Source: Pseudobacter ginsenosidimutans (GTDB lineage Bacteria; Bacteroidota; Bacteroidia; Chitinophagales; Chitinophagaceae). From it: a stretch of DNA of 64,000 bases. This document shows, one piece after another, positions 46,317 to 56,212 of this stretch. The stretch lies in the NCBI RefSeq assembly GCF_007970185.1, contig NZ_CP042431.1, positions 4,216,001-4,280,000 of the forward strand, written 5' to 3'. Under the pieces are notes generated by a model that saw only the letters and a list, made by a program, of their open reading frames with translations, was not told the origin of the DNA and did not search any database. How positions within the stretch are numbered: the first letter of the stretch is position 1; each line of letters opens with the position of its first letter. The position numbers and the translations under genes are program-made.

Positions 46317-46606
46317 GGAGTAAAAATAATTAGAAAAAAATTGAACCGGGCTGCAGCATTCTCCTTTTACATTATTGGCTATGATTATTTTTTTAGCGAT
46401 CTGGCTATAAAGTTTCAATATTGCCATGCAGGAGAAGCCAAAGCCTTTACCCTTGCTGGGCCTGCATTTTCAGCGATGGTTCAGCTGGCTTTAAGCATGG
46501 CGCTCAATATTTTATCAAAAAAACCGGGAAATCTGTTTGTTGAAATAAAGAATATCCCTATTTTTGCACCCCGCTGATGACAAAAAGAAGTCAGTGAGAA
46601 TCAAAA

Positions 46607-46680
46607 GGCTCCGTAGCTCAACTGAATAGAGCATCTGACTACGGATCAGAAGGTTTCAGGTTTGAATCCTGACGGAGTCA
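46607..46680 (+). tRNA. tRNA-Arg (anticodon ACG)
   Basis: A 74-nt cloverleaf. The acceptor GGCTCCG pairs with CGGAGTC (one G.T), the D-arm contains TAGCTCAACTGAATAGAGCA, the anticodon arm TCTGA-CTACGGA-TCAGA reads ACG, and the T-arm has GGTTTGAATCC. CCA is not encoded. It is followed at once by a strong terminator. Confidence 0.95.
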
Positions 46681-46681
46681 C

Positions 46682-46717
46682 AAAAAAGGAAAAGGTCAAT
46701 TGATCTTTTCCTTTTTT
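46682..46717 (+). terminator. Terminator after tRNA-Arg
   Basis: AAAAAAGGAAAAG pairs with CTTTTCCTTTTTT through a 13-bp outer stem plus three inner pairs, ending in a T6 run. A clear intrinsic terminator that could work in both directions. Confidence 0.88.
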
Positions 46718-46907
46718 ATTGTGATGAATTTCAACCACGCCCCCTCATACCATGAGAAATCCGCTACAAATTTCCCCGGGGTTCTCCACTGATTTCTAAT
46801 GAAGTCATTAAACCCGTCTGGTTGGAGAGGTAATTAGTACAATTAATGTCATTAGTTTAGAACTTATATAGTAGTTTGCGATAAATAACCCCGGTAATTG
46901 AAGATAC

Positions 46908-47504
46908 TTGTCGCCTAACCAAATACATAATGAACAGGAATTGCTTCTTCGTATTGCCGAAGGGGACGAAAAAGCATTCAGGGTATTGTTCGATCAATAT
47001 TGGGAACCATTGTATGCAGCCACGCTTACCCTTGTAAAAGCCAAAGAACCGGCCAGGGATCTGTTGCAGGAGGTATTTCTGAAAATATGGAATCTTCGTA
47101 CACAGTTACCGGAAAAAGAGAATGTAAGGAATTTCATTTACATCGTTGCGCGAAATCATATCTACAACGAGCTGCGTAAAAAAAGCCATGAAGAGGCCTT
47201 CACAGAAAGTATCATCCGGCATTTTGCTGAAAAATCTGACAGCGCGCTCGAACAGCTTATTCACAAAGAAGCAAGGCAGGTGCTGAATGAAGCTGTAAGT
47301 CAGTTACCAGAGCAACAGCGCCTGGTTTACCAGCTTGCCCGGGAGCAGGGTTTGAGCCAGCAGGAAATAGCTTCGAGGCTTCAAATATCCTTGTCAACCG
47401 TTAAAACCCATATGTCCCGCGCGCTTACTGCTATCCGGGATTATATACTCCAGCAGGCTCATGTTGCCATATTGCTTCAAATCCTGGTTGGAGAACTTTT
47501 CTAA
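46908..47504 (+). CDS. ECF RNA polymerase sigma-70 factor (second sigma/FecR/SusCD operon)
   Basis: A 198-residue ECF sigma factor. Region 2: DLLQEVFLKIWNLRTQLPEK; region 4: LPEQQRLVYQLAREQGLSQ and IASRLQISLSTVKTHMSRAL. The start is TTG at 46908 (MSPNQIHNEQELLLRIAEGDE), in register with the other sigma factors of the window. A -7-like TAGTTTG lies at 46872-46878, the same variant as upstream of the sigma gene at 13856. It is followed by FecR, SusC and SusD on the same strand. Confidence 0.94.
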   Translation: MSPNQIHNEQELLLRIAEGDEKAFRVLFDQYWEPLYAATLTLVKAKEPARDLLQEVFLKIWNLRTQLPEKENVRNFIYIVARNHIYNELRKKSHEEAFTESIIRHFAEKSDSALEQLIHKEARQVLNEAVSQLPEQQRLVYQLAREQGLSQQEIASRLQISLSTVKTHMSRALTAIRDYILQQAHVAILLQILVGELF

Positions 47505-47556
47505 ATTTTTTTTATCGCTTGTCATACCTGCACGAATAAAATGTGTCTTTATAGCG

Positions 47557-48735
47557 ATGGATGCAATAACTCGTTTTAAGATCCTCTGGCAAGGCTATCT
47601 TACAGACACCTTGAATGCCAGTGAGGCTGAAGAACTTCTTACGCTTATCAGGAAGGATGAGTTCTTTCATAAGGATCATATTGCCGGGTTACTGGCTGCT
47701 CCGCCGGAACTTGGTATCGAGAGTAAGGAAGGGGATGAAATATTCGAAGAGCTGCTCTCCAGGATCCATGAACCCGCACAGGTTACCCGCCGCATTCCTT
47801 ACTTCCGCAGATGGAGCTGGGCGGCTGCTGCAGTTATTGTAATCGGAACAGCAATAGCTATTGCTGTTTCTAATAACCACCGGTCAGAAACTTCCAACAC
47901 CACAGTTACAACAAATTCTCCGGCAGGTATTCCTCCAGGTAAGGAAGGCGCTGTGCTTACGCTGGCTGATGGCAGGCAGGTGGTATTGGACAGTTTGGGA
48001 AATGGAGTGGTAGCCACACAAAATGGTACACAGGTGGTGTTGAATGATGGCAGGTTGACTTATGACCCTACTGAAAATACTACCGGAGCAATCGTTTACA
48101 ATACAATGTCAACTCCCAAAGGCAGACAATTCTCTGTGCGGCTTCCGGATGGTACAAAAGTTTGGTTGAATGCAGCCAGTTCCATCAGGTATCCTACAGT
48201 GTTCACCGGGAAGGAAAGAAAGGTGGAAGTGACAGGAGAAGTTTATTTTGAAGTGGTTAAAAATTCAAAAATGCCGTTCCGTGTAACGGTGAGCAATATA
48301 GCTGAAGTGGAAGTGTTGGGTACGCATTTCAATGTAAATGCTTATACAAATGAAAACCTGATCAACACTACTTTGCTGGAAGGAAGTATAAAATTAAACG
48401 GTACAATCATAAAACCTGGCCAGCAGGCGAGGATTGCCATTGGGCAAACAACAGCATCGCAACATGTAAGTGTGATCAATGACGCCAATACAGAACAGGT
48501 GATGGCATGGAAAAATGGATTTATCAATTTTGAGGGCGCCACCTTTGATGCCATCATGCGACAACTGGAACGATGGTACGATATACAGGTCGTTTATGAC
48601 AATAATAAAATTCCAACTACGCGATTAGCCGGTAAAATGACCAGAGGTGTACCACTCGATGGATTATTGAAAAATTTAGAAGCATTGGGTGTGCATTTCA
48701 GATTAGATGGCAGAAAATTAATCATCCTTCAGTAA
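47557..48735 (+). CDS. FecR-family anti-sigma factor
   Basis: A 392-residue FecR protein. The ATG at 47557 (MDAITRFKILWQGYLTDT) starts the cytoplasmic sigma-binding part; one membrane helix is at about 88-106 (WAAAAVIVIGTAIAIAV). The periplasmic FecR domain has TPKGRQFSVRLPDGTKVW and RYPTVFTGKERKVEVTGE, and the DUF4974-type tail has FEGATFDAIMRQLERWYDI. It relays the SusC signal to the sigma factor 52 bp upstream. Confidence 0.94.
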   Translation: MDAITRFKILWQGYLTDTLNASEAEELLTLIRKDEFFHKDHIAGLLAAPPELGIESKEGDEIFEELLSRIHEPAQVTRRIPYFRRWSWAAAAVIVIGTAIAIAVSNNHRSETSNTTVTTNSPAGIPPGKEGAVLTLADGRQVVLDSLGNGVVATQNGTQVVLNDGRLTYDPTENTTGAIVYNTMSTPKGRQFSVRLPDGTKVWLNAASSIRYPTVFTGKERKVEVTGEVYFEVVKNSKMPFRVTVSNIAEVEVLGTHFNVNAYTNENLINTTLLEGSIKLNGTIIKPGQQARIAIGQTTASQHVSVINDANTEQVMAWKNGFINFEGATFDAIMRQLERWYDIQVVYDNNKIPTTRLAGKMTRGVPLDGLLKNLEALGVHFRLDGRKLIILQ

Positions 48736-48859
48736 GCGGCCATTTAATAACATAAGGCTGGATACAACCATTAAACCTCCCATACTGATCAGTCCAGGTA
48801 AACTGGCCATTTGCTGTACCGGTGCATACTGGTACCTGCATCGGCTTTATGCCTTAAAA

Positions 48860-48944
48860 AACAAACCGGAAGTGCTAGAGACACTCCCGGTGATGTTTGG
48901 GTTGATCAAAAAGACTGGTATCGATTTTTTCTAACCAAACACTG
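48860..48944 (+). promoter_or_regulatory. FecR-SusC leader: conserved hairpin plus start-proximal box (copy 2)
   Basis: ACCGGAAGTG (48865-48874) pairs with CACTCCCGGT (48882-48891) across the 7-nt loop CTAGAGA, with an A.C mismatch at pair 6, flanked by ACAAA and TGTTTG. The box ACCAAACACTG lies at 48934-48944, 7 nt before the SusC ATG. The stem, loop length, mismatch, box and distance to the start (87 nt against 85) match copy 1 upstream of 11850. A second weak inverted repeat (AAAAA ... TTTTTT) lies between hairpin and box. Confidence 0.65.
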
Positions 48945-48951
48945 TAAAATT

Positions 48952-51900
48952 ATGCCAAAAACTGCTATTGGCTGGGAGTTTTTTCTGGTTGTGTCTTCAG
49001 GCCGGACAGATACATACTTCCGTCGGTCAGCTCAAATGATGCGCTTTATGAGAATGCTGTCATTTCTTCTTTTCGTTGCCTGTTTGTCGGCTTCTGCCAC
49101 AGGAACAGGCCAATCCGTTACGCTTGCGGGAGACAAGATCCCTATTAAAACTGTGTTTACTGCTATTGAAAAACAAACGGGCTATGTTGTAGCCTATCGT
49201 CCGGATTTGTTCTCCGCAAATATTACCGTTTCTGTTTCAGCCAACAGGTTGCCGCTTCCTGAATTCTTAGAGTTGGTCTTTAAAGGTCAGCCTGTTCAAT
49301 ACGATATCCAGGATAAAACTATTTTCCTTTCCCGTAAGTCCGTTGTGGAAGATGCCCTTCAAGGTAAGAGCAATGAAATGGACAACAACCGGGCGATTCT
49401 GCGTATACAGGTAACTGATGAGGAAAATCATCCGCTTGTTGGAGCTACAGTAACCAACAAAAGAACGAAACATGCGGAAGAAACGAAAAAAGATGGCTGG
49501 AGTACCATTTCCGCCAGTTCCGGAGAGGTGATTGAAATCACTTACGTAGGATACACACCGTATCTGTTCACTGTAAAGGATACCATCAAAACATTACATG
49601 TCCGTTTGAAAGTTCACAGTGAACTGGATGAAGCTGTAGTTTACAACGGGTATCAAAAAATACAGCAAAAATTCCTTACAGGATCAGTAACCTCTCTAAA
49701 GATGGACTCTATCCTGCAACCAGGCTTGTCTACCGTTGATAAAATGCTGGAAGGCAGGGTGCCCGGTATGATGTATATGCAAAATTCCGGGCAGGCAGGC
49801 GCGGCCCCTAAACTTCGCATAAGAGGCACCAATACTTATCTCGGATCCAGGGAGCCTTTATGGGTAGTGGATGGAATCGTACGCACCAATCCTTTTCCGC
49901 TCGATCCGCAAAGATTGAATGATCCGGATTTTGTGAATTTGTTAGGCAATGCCATTTCTGGTATTAATCCTTTCGACATTGAGCAGATTGATGTTTTAAA
50001 AGATGCTACTGCCGCTGCCTTATATGGGGTTCGTGCAGCAAATGGTGTAATAGTTATTACTACAAAAAGAGGCAAGCCTGGTCCGCCAAGCCTCAATTAC
50101 AATGTGACTACTACATTTACTCGAAGACCCAGATATTCTGATAATGCCATCAACATGATGAACTCCAGGGAACGTGTTGATGTATCGCGTGAAATGATCA
50201 AAAGGCAATTGCAACTGCGGGGTGGTGGTATGGAAGCATATGAATCTGCAATACTGGCCTATTACAACAACGAAATGGACTTTGATACCTTTAAACAACA
50301 AGTTGGTAAAGCAGAAATAGTGAACACAGACTGGCTGGGGAATGTGATGCAAGATGTACTGGCAAGCAGCCATACACTGAGTGTTTCCGGTGGAACCAGA
50401 ACTGCGTCTTACCGGGCTTCCTTAGGGTATCGTTCAGAACCTGGCGTTATAAAGAAAGAAAAGAATGACCTGTACACCGGTTCGCTCAATCTGCAGATGA
50501 ATTACCGGAAGTTCATGGTGGATTTCAACGTTCAGATCAATAAAGAGAGAAAGAACTATACACCTGCTGAAATTGGCGTATTGAACTATGCTTATGGCAC
50601 CAGCAGAACTATACCGCTTCGGAATGAGGATGGTTCATTGTATTATTATTCTACCATCAATTCCGATCCTGGTTCAACAAAATTTCTCGCAGCAAATAAA
50701 ATGAACATTCTAAATGAAATGAATAATACCGGTGATGTTGTTCAAAATAATGAATACAATGCCAGTATTAATCTCAATTATGAAATTATAAAAGGGTTAC
50801 AGTTTAGTTCCAGGCTGGCCTATACTGCCGGAAATTCTTCGAGGGAAACATGGTTCGGTGAAAATACCGATTGGGCACTTCAATTACGCTCGAACGCTTA
50901 TAATTCAGTGACAAAGTTATTTAATCCCAGTACAGATCCTATGCCTTTTGGTGGGGAATTGCGATCACAGTCTGTGAATAGAAATAATTACCTGGTCAAT
51001 GCCCGTATTCATTATTCAAATTTTGTAGACAAAAGGAATTTCCATCAGATATCGGTTGATCTGGCAGCAGATATTACTTCCAATAAGACCAATTCTTTTT
51101 TGTCTATGGCAAGAGGATATTATCCCAACCGGGGGAGAAGCTTTGCAACCATACCTATTACAAGCTACTCTCAATATGCAAACTGGGTTTCCACAACAGG
51201 CCGTCCGGTTATAACAGAGGAATTGGGGAAAGCTATTCGTCCTTTTCTAACCTCTACTTACATTTTTAAGAATAAATGGGTGTTTTCAGGAACTGTAAGC
51301 CAGGAGTTTTCCAATTCTTTTGGCTCCAGAAGCAATGAAAAATTCCTGCCTACATGGGCGCTGTCAGGAAGGTGGAATATGCATGAAGATCTGCTCCGCA
51401 ATCGCGCATGGATAGACGATGCTTCGCTGTTGATCTCTTTAGGTACAAGAGGCAATATGCTGCCAGGGCAAACCGTACACACCATCATGACCAAGGGGCC
51501 CTTAAATACTTATTACAATGAGTTTTCATCCAATATATCCTATTTCCCCAATCCTAATTTAAACTGGGAAAAAGTACAGGACTACAGTACCACCTTACAG
51601 TTCTCGCTCTTGAGAGGAAGGATAAGGGGCTCAGTCGGTTACTTTTTAAGCCGTACTACCAATGCCTTCATGGCAATGAAAGTGTCCGCTGTAAACGGTG
51701 CAGTCAACAACACTTATGTAGTGAACGCAGGCACGCTCGAAAATCAGGGCCTTGAACTCAGCCTGAATTTTAAAGTGATCGACAACCTGGGCGCTAAGGG
51801 TAAAAAAGGATTCATGTGGCGACTGGATCCTCAGTTAGGTCAGGTCTTCAACAGGTTACTCGGCCAATCGGTAAACAGCAGAAACGTTTTGGTAGATGAA

Positions 51901-52698
51901 GCAACTCTGACGTTCAATGATTATTTGAATGGAGCTGTTCCGGTCAATGGAAAATCTGTCAATACTTTTTATTCTTACAAATTCAAGGGGCTTAATCCTC
52001 AGTTCGGCTATCCTGAATTTTATGGAGCAGAGGCTGAGAACAGGATAGCGCTGAGAAATTTGTATGCCACTTCTACTAAAAATGAAATGTATAGTATGGT
52101 AATGGAAGAGTCGGGGAGAAGAGAGCCTGTTCTGCAGGGAGGAATCAGCAACTCATTCATCTATGGTAACTGGAGTTTAGTGGTAAATTTTTCCTATAGT
52201 GTTGGCAATAAAGTAAGGTTATTGAAAATTGCTTCAGGCAATTATGGAACCTACCGCCCCACGTCGCAGCAAAATCTCAGGAGAGAGTTTGTAAACAGGT
52301 GGCGCTATCCGGGTGATGAACAGTTTACCAATATCCCGGCTATCCAGGGGGCAGGCAGGCTTCCTATTGACCAGTATGCCTGGTGGCAAATGACTGACTC
52401 GAAATTATCCACTCCGTTTGCTGAGAATTATTATCAGATGTATGATTTTTCTGATCTCCGTGTAGTAAGCGGTGATTACCTGAAACTGCAATATGTGTCG
52501 TTAAGTTACAGGTTTCCTGAAAAATTCATTAAAAGATGGAACTGTAAGGGAGCCATAGCTTCGTTGGGGGGAAACAATCTTTTCACGATAGCCAATAAGG
52601 CCTTGCGTGGTCAGGACCCTGCACAGTCGGGAGGTTCACCAAACATAAATTTATCTATCCGGCCTGTGTATTCCTTTAATGTTAATATAAGTTTCTAA
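48952..52698 (+). CDS. SusC/RagA-family TonB-dependent receptor with STN domain
   Basis: A 1248-residue outer-membrane importer/transducer. The ATG at 48952 (MPKTAIGWEFF) is supported by the shared leader and the MQKTA start of the other SusC. The signal sequence is MLSFLLFVACLSASA; then STN (FTAIEKQTGYVVAYRPD), a regulatory-like beta domain (DEENHPLVGATVTNK), plug (PLWVVDGIVR; DVLKDATAAALYGVRAANG) and barrel, ending FNVNISF. It pairs with SusD 10 bp downstream and signals through FecR and sigma upstream. Confidence 0.95.
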   Translation: MPKTAIGWEFFLVVSSGRTDTYFRRSAQMMRFMRMLSFLLFVACLSASATGTGQSVTLAGDKIPIKTVFTAIEKQTGYVVAYRPDLFSANITVSVSANRLPLPEFLELVFKGQPVQYDIQDKTIFLSRKSVVEDALQGKSNEMDNNRAILRIQVTDEENHPLVGATVTNKRTKHAEETKKDGWSTISASSGEVIEITYVGYTPYLFTVKDTIKTLHVRLKVHSELDEAVVYNGYQKIQQKFLTGSVTSLKMDSILQPGLSTVDKMLEGRVPGMMYMQNSGQAGAAPKLRIRGTNTYLGSREPLWVVDGIVRTNPFPLDPQRLNDPDFVNLLGNAISGINPFDIEQIDVLKDATAAALYGVRAANGVIVITTKRGKPGPPSLNYNVTTTFTRRPRYSDNAINMMNSRERVDVSREMIKRQLQLRGGGMEAYESAILAYYNNEMDFDTFKQQVGKAEIVNTDWLGNVMQDVLASSHTLSVSGGTRTASYRASLGYRSEPGVIKKEKNDLYTGSLNLQMNYRKFMVDFNVQINKERKNYTPAEIGVLNYAYGTSRTIPLRNEDGSLYYYSTINSDPGSTKFLAANKMNILNEMNNTGDVVQNNEYNASINLNYEIIKGLQFSSRLAYTAGNSSRETWFGENTDWALQLRSNAYNSVTKLFNPSTDPMPFGGELRSQSVNRNNYLVNARIHYSNFVDKRNFHQISVDLAADITSNKTNSFLSMARGYYPNRGRSFATIPITSYSQYANWVSTTGRPVITEELGKAIRPFLTSTYIFKNKWVFSGTVSQEFSNSFGSRSNEKFLPTWALSGRWNMHEDLLRNRAWIDDASLLISLGTRGNMLPGQTVHTIMTKGPLNTYYNEFSSNISYFPNPNLNWEKVQDYSTTLQFSLLRGRIRGSVGYFLSRTTNAFMAMKVSAVNGAVNNTYVVNAGTLENQGLELSLNFKVIDNLGAKGKKGFMWRLDPQLGQVFNRLLGQSVNSRNVLVDEATLTFNDYLNGAVPVNGKSVNTFYSYKFKGLNPQFGYPEFYGAEAENRIALRNLYATSTKNEMYSMVMEESGRREPVLQGGISNSFIYGNWSLVVNFSYSVGNKVRLLKIASGNYGTYRPTSQQNLRREFVNRWRYPGDEQFTNIPAIQGAGRLPIDQYAWWQMTDSKLSTPFAENYYQMYDFSDLRVVSGDYLKLQYVSLSYRFPEKFIKRWNCKGAIASLGGNNLFTIANKALRGQDPAQSGGSPNINLSIRPVYSFNVNISF

Positions 52699-52708
52699 AT
52701 AATATACT

Positions 52709-54226
52709 ATGCAATCAGCTATCAGAATAACAGTAATAGTTGGGATGTGTTTGCTAAGTGCAAACCTGGTTTCCTGTAAAAAGTATTTGGAGGCTTATTC
52801 CCAGAACATGAGTTTTATAGAAACTGCCACTGATCTGAATGAGCTGCTCATCGGGGATGTATATGCTGATCAGAACAACAAAGAATTACTCATCAGTTTG
52901 TTTCATATTAGCGATGATGATTTTGATATAAGTGTTCCAACCAAAAACTGGTCCATTGGTGCCGGTTATGAACATGGTTTTCTTCATTGGCAAGCTAATC
53001 CCAGATTGTACGGTTTCGAGATGGATTTTCATAAGTCAGACGTTTTTTACAATACAGCATACGCAAAAATTGCGCGGATCAATACCATCATATTTGAAGC
53101 AGAAAGGTTGCGCACCAAAGGTGAACCGGGTGAGGTGTTGAACAGGATAACAGGAGAAGCGCACTTTTTAAGAGCATTGTATTACTTCAACCTGGTTAAT
53201 TTATATGGTAAACCTTATCGTCCTTCCACAGCAAATGCAGACTTTGGCGTTCCTCTGAAAATATCGCCTGAGATAACCAGTCAATTTGTTGCCAGAAGTT
53301 CAGTGAAGGATGTTTATGAACAAATAGTAAAGGATCTTGAAAAGGCAGATGGTTATCTTTCTCCCAACCTGACTTTTTCCATGTTGCGTGTTTCCAATGT
53401 GGCTGTAGCGGCACTTTTGAGCAGGGTCCATTTATATATGGAAAACTATCAAAAGAGTATAAACTATGCCAATCGTGTAATTGAACCCGGTCAATTTACA
53501 CTTACTGATCTGAATACAATTCCTGCTAACAGCATTTTCCTGGATAGAAATTCCAGGGAAGTTATTTTTACGATGGGCGGAAATTATTTGGGATTAAGAA
53601 TGCGTTCGAATGAGGAAGCCCCAACTGATTTATACTTCTTCGTTTCTGATAATTTGTACAATGGGTATGACATAAATGATCTTCGCCGCAAGTTCTTTTT
53701 TACTATAAACGGCAAGGGTGTTATACGTGCCGCTAAAAGAGGAAAAGGTGGTAGTCCTACTATTGATGATATTTCTGATAAATATTCATTGAGGCTATCT
53801 GAAATGTATTTAAATAAAGCAGAAGCATTGGTCGCATTGGGACAAAACCAGGAAGCAAAATCTGTTATTCAGGAATTCCACAAATACAGGTTCAAACCAG
53901 CAGACATTCCTCAATGGCAGTATGCAGATGCGGCATTGATCCAGAAAGTAAGGGAAGACAGGAGGCAGGAATTATGCTATGAGGGGATACGATGGTTCGA
54001 TCTGAGAAGGTATGGAGTGAACTCAAAATATCCTTATGGAAAAGCTTTCAGGCACAGATCCATTATGTTCACGGGTACTACTTACATCGAGAACGGTTAT
54101 TATGAACTGGGTACTTATGCACAAGATGAAGCTGCCTATACGTTACCAATAGCCGATGATGAAATTGAATTTAGCCAGGGAAGAATTACCAATGAAGTCA
54201 GGCCCGAACGTCCACTAAAACAATAA
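52709..54226 (+). CDS. SusD/RagB-family outer-membrane lipoprotein
   Basis: A 505-residue SusD-like lipoprotein: lipobox LLSANLVSCKKYL, TPR-like core (ITGEAHFLRALYYFNLVNLY) and the C-terminal block LSEMYLNKAEALVALGQNQ ... RQELCYEGIRWFDLRRYG. It is the ligand-binding lid of the SusC at 48952. The metallopeptidase-like lipoprotein follows after 6 bp, which favours a peptide or protein ligand. Confidence 0.95.
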   Translation: MQSAIRITVIVGMCLLSANLVSCKKYLEAYSQNMSFIETATDLNELLIGDVYADQNNKELLISLFHISDDDFDISVPTKNWSIGAGYEHGFLHWQANPRLYGFEMDFHKSDVFYNTAYAKIARINTIIFEAERLRTKGEPGEVLNRITGEAHFLRALYYFNLVNLYGKPYRPSTANADFGVPLKISPEITSQFVARSSVKDVYEQIVKDLEKADGYLSPNLTFSMLRVSNVAVAALLSRVHLYMENYQKSINYANRVIEPGQFTLTDLNTIPANSIFLDRNSREVIFTMGGNYLGLRMRSNEEAPTDLYFFVSDNLYNGYDINDLRRKFFFTINGKGVIRAAKRGKGGSPTIDDISDKYSLRLSEMYLNKAEALVALGQNQEAKSVIQEFHKYRFKPADIPQWQYADAALIQKVREDRRQELCYEGIRWFDLRRYGVNSKYPYGKAFRHRSIMFTGTTYIENGYYELGTYAQDEAAYTLPIADDEIEFSQGRITNEVRPERPLKQ

Positions 54227-54232
54227 CCAGTT

Positions 54233-55222
54233 ATGCAGATCAAATATTATTGTATGTTATCGATATTCCAATTACCGTTCTATTTTAAATACAGGTTGGT
54301 ATTCCTTGCAGCATTCATGATGCAGTTTTTTACTGCTTGTAAAAAGGAAGCGACGCTTGAAGAGAGTAATGAAGATGTGAATTATTTTGTCAGGACTGAT
54401 AATCCTTCTGATCCTGTTGATCATGCTTTATTTCAATTTTATGAACAGACGGGCATTGCGGGATTTTATAACGACACCATTCATAGAAAGTTGATAAGCC
54501 GGCCGGGAGAGAAAGTCGAAAGATACGACTATACCAGGCTTGCCCTGACATACGCTTTACAGGGAGAGACGGCAACTGGGTTTACCTATTTGTACAACAA
54601 ATCTTATATCACGGAATTGTTGCCATTTATGCAGGACCAGGTTGTACCCGCACTGCCATCTAATGAAATAATACCCAGCTTGTTTTTTGTTGATTCATTT
54701 TACACTTTCAGTACGCCTTTAGATAAAAAAATGGAGCATGGCTGGACGGCCATTTATGGCCTGAATACAGTAGGGGTAGTTGTAAAAGATGTTTCCATGA
54801 TGAATGCTTCCGAAAAGGAAGTTTACCGGGCTTCGATATTGGCAGGGATTGCAGAAAAATGGCTTCTTCTTACACACGCATCAGTGTTGCAAACTGAGTT
54901 TTATCAAATCACCAGGAATTTGCTCAAGACTGTTAACACATCGGCTAATTACGTATTTATACCGTATGAAATATTGGTGCCGGTAAACAGGATCCCACAA
55001 CCCGAAGCGATGGGCCTGTTATATCATCCATTGGCACTCTATTCAAATATTCCCAAGGAATTCATGCCAACCGAGTCGATTGATATACGAGCATTCATGA
55101 CAGCCGCTTTTTTGTATAGTGAAGAGGATTTCCTGGAAAAATATGATGCTTACCCGGCAGTGATCCAAAAATACAAAGTGGTAAGAGAGCTGCTACTGAA
55201 AGCCGGTTTTAAATTGCAATAA
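54233..55222 (+). CDS. Degenerate substrate-import-associated metallohydrolase-like lipoprotein
   Basis: A 329-residue lipoprotein (lipobox FMMQFFTACKKE). Its position after SusD and its C-terminal shape (EDFLEKYDAYPAVIQKYKVV) fit the SusCD-associated zinc metallohydrolase lipoproteins (the TIGR04549 type), which carry HExxH. Where that motif would be expected, this protein reads AEKWLLLTHASVLQTEF, so no HExxH is present and it is probably not a zinc protease. It may be a binding protein derived from one. The family link is from context and overall shape. It is followed after 58 bp by the ABC ATPase. Confidence 0.62.
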   Translation: MQIKYYCMLSIFQLPFYFKYRLVFLAAFMMQFFTACKKEATLEESNEDVNYFVRTDNPSDPVDHALFQFYEQTGIAGFYNDTIHRKLISRPGEKVERYDYTRLALTYALQGETATGFTYLYNKSYITELLPFMQDQVVPALPSNEIIPSLFFVDSFYTFSTPLDKKMEHGWTAIYGLNTVGVVVKDVSMMNASEKEVYRASILAGIAEKWLLLTHASVLQTEFYQITRNLLKTVNTSANYVFIPYEILVPVNRIPQPEAMGLLYHPLALYSNIPKEFMPTESIDIRAFMTAAFLYSEEDFLEKYDAYPAVIQKYKVVRELLLKAGFKLQ

Positions 55223-55280
55223 CAACATCACTCCTCAATAAATAATAGAGCTTCCTATTTAGTCAATTCTAAAATATTTT

Positions 55281-56201
55281 ATGAGTATCCATTTAAAAGT
55301 GGAGCACCTATCACATAGGTATGCTACCGCATGGGCTATCCATGACATAAACTTCGAGATCAACACTACGGGCATCGTAGGATTATTGGGGTCAAATGGC
55401 GCCGGTAAGTCAACCACCATGAATATCATCTGTGGCGTATTGAAACAAACGGAAGGAGATGTTTTTATCAATGGCATGAATCTAAAGGAGGATCCATTAC
55501 AGGTAAAACGGCAGATAGGTTTCTTACCACAAACCGCTCCTTTGCACCTGGAGTCTACTGTGGAGGAATATCTTACCTATGCTGCCCATTTACGCTTTAT
55601 TGATAAAATGAAAGTAAAGCAGGCAGTTGCAGAAGCCATGGATAAAACAGGCGTTGCTCATTTCAGCTCCAGGCTTATCAGGAATCTGTCCGGAGGATAC
55701 AGGCAGCGTGTTGGTATTGCACAGGCCATCATTCACAAGCCCAGCATCGTTGTATTGGATGAACCTACAAATGGTTTGGATCCCAATCAGATTATCGAGG
55801 CACGCAGGTTGATCCAGCGGATTGGCCAGGAACACATAGTGCTATTAAGCTCTCATGTGCTCACCGAAATAAATCTGTTGTGCAGGGATGTGATCATGAT
55901 TGAAAACGGCAGGATCGTGTTCACGGATTCAATGGATGCATTCAATAATTATGTACAACCAACGAGCCTGCTGGCAGTGATGGAAAATCCACCTGCAAGT
56001 GCTGAATTGCAGGCCATCGATGGCGTTTCCAAAGTAGAATTCCTCACTGCAAAGAAATGCAGGATCTATTTTTCCAATAAATCAAATATTGCAGAAACCA
56101 TCATTGCTGCCAGTATTGCCAGGGGATGGAGACTTCAGGAAATCAACCTGGAGCGCTCTCTGCTGGATGATGTATTTAAAGAATTATCTGTGCAGCCTTA
56201 A
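55281..56201 (+). CDS. ABC transporter ATP-binding protein (GldA-like)
   Basis: A 306-residue ABC-2-type ATPase. Walker A is GSNGAGKST (residues 38-46), signature LSGGYRQRVG, Walker B VVLDEPTNGLDPNQI and the switch His in LLSSHVLTE; the C-terminal 80 residues are a GldA/NatA-like tail. It energises the two permease-GldG fusion proteins that follow at 12- and 21-bp gaps. The true gldA gene of gliding bacteria is usually alone, so this may be a specialised paralogue. Confidence 0.94.
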   Translation: MSIHLKVEHLSHRYATAWAIHDINFEINTTGIVGLLGSNGAGKSTTMNIICGVLKQTEGDVFINGMNLKEDPLQVKRQIGFLPQTAPLHLESTVEEYLTYAAHLRFIDKMKVKQAVAEAMDKTGVAHFSSRLIRNLSGGYRQRVGIAQAIIHKPSIVVLDEPTNGLDPNQIIEARRLIQRIGQEHIVLLSSHVLTEINLLCRDVIMIENGRIVFTDSMDAFNNYVQPTSLLAVMENPPASAELQAIDGVSKVEFLTAKKCRIYFSNKSNIAETIIAASIARGWRLQEINLERSLLDDVFKELSVQP

Positions 56202-56212
56202 ACGAAACAGCT

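Noticed and set aside
46215-46577. 120-codon plus-strand frame next to tRNA-Arg
   Set aside because: Half of it is antisense to rlmH and the rest is AT-rich spacer; no motif.
48811-48951. Longer SusC start upstream of 48952
   Set aside because: It would run through the leader hairpin, and the conserved MxKTA start after the box favours 48952.
55281-56201. Calling the ATPase the true gliding gene gldA
   Set aside because: Context is a SusCD/MutS operon with fused GldF-GldG proteins, so the gliding role cannot be assumed.
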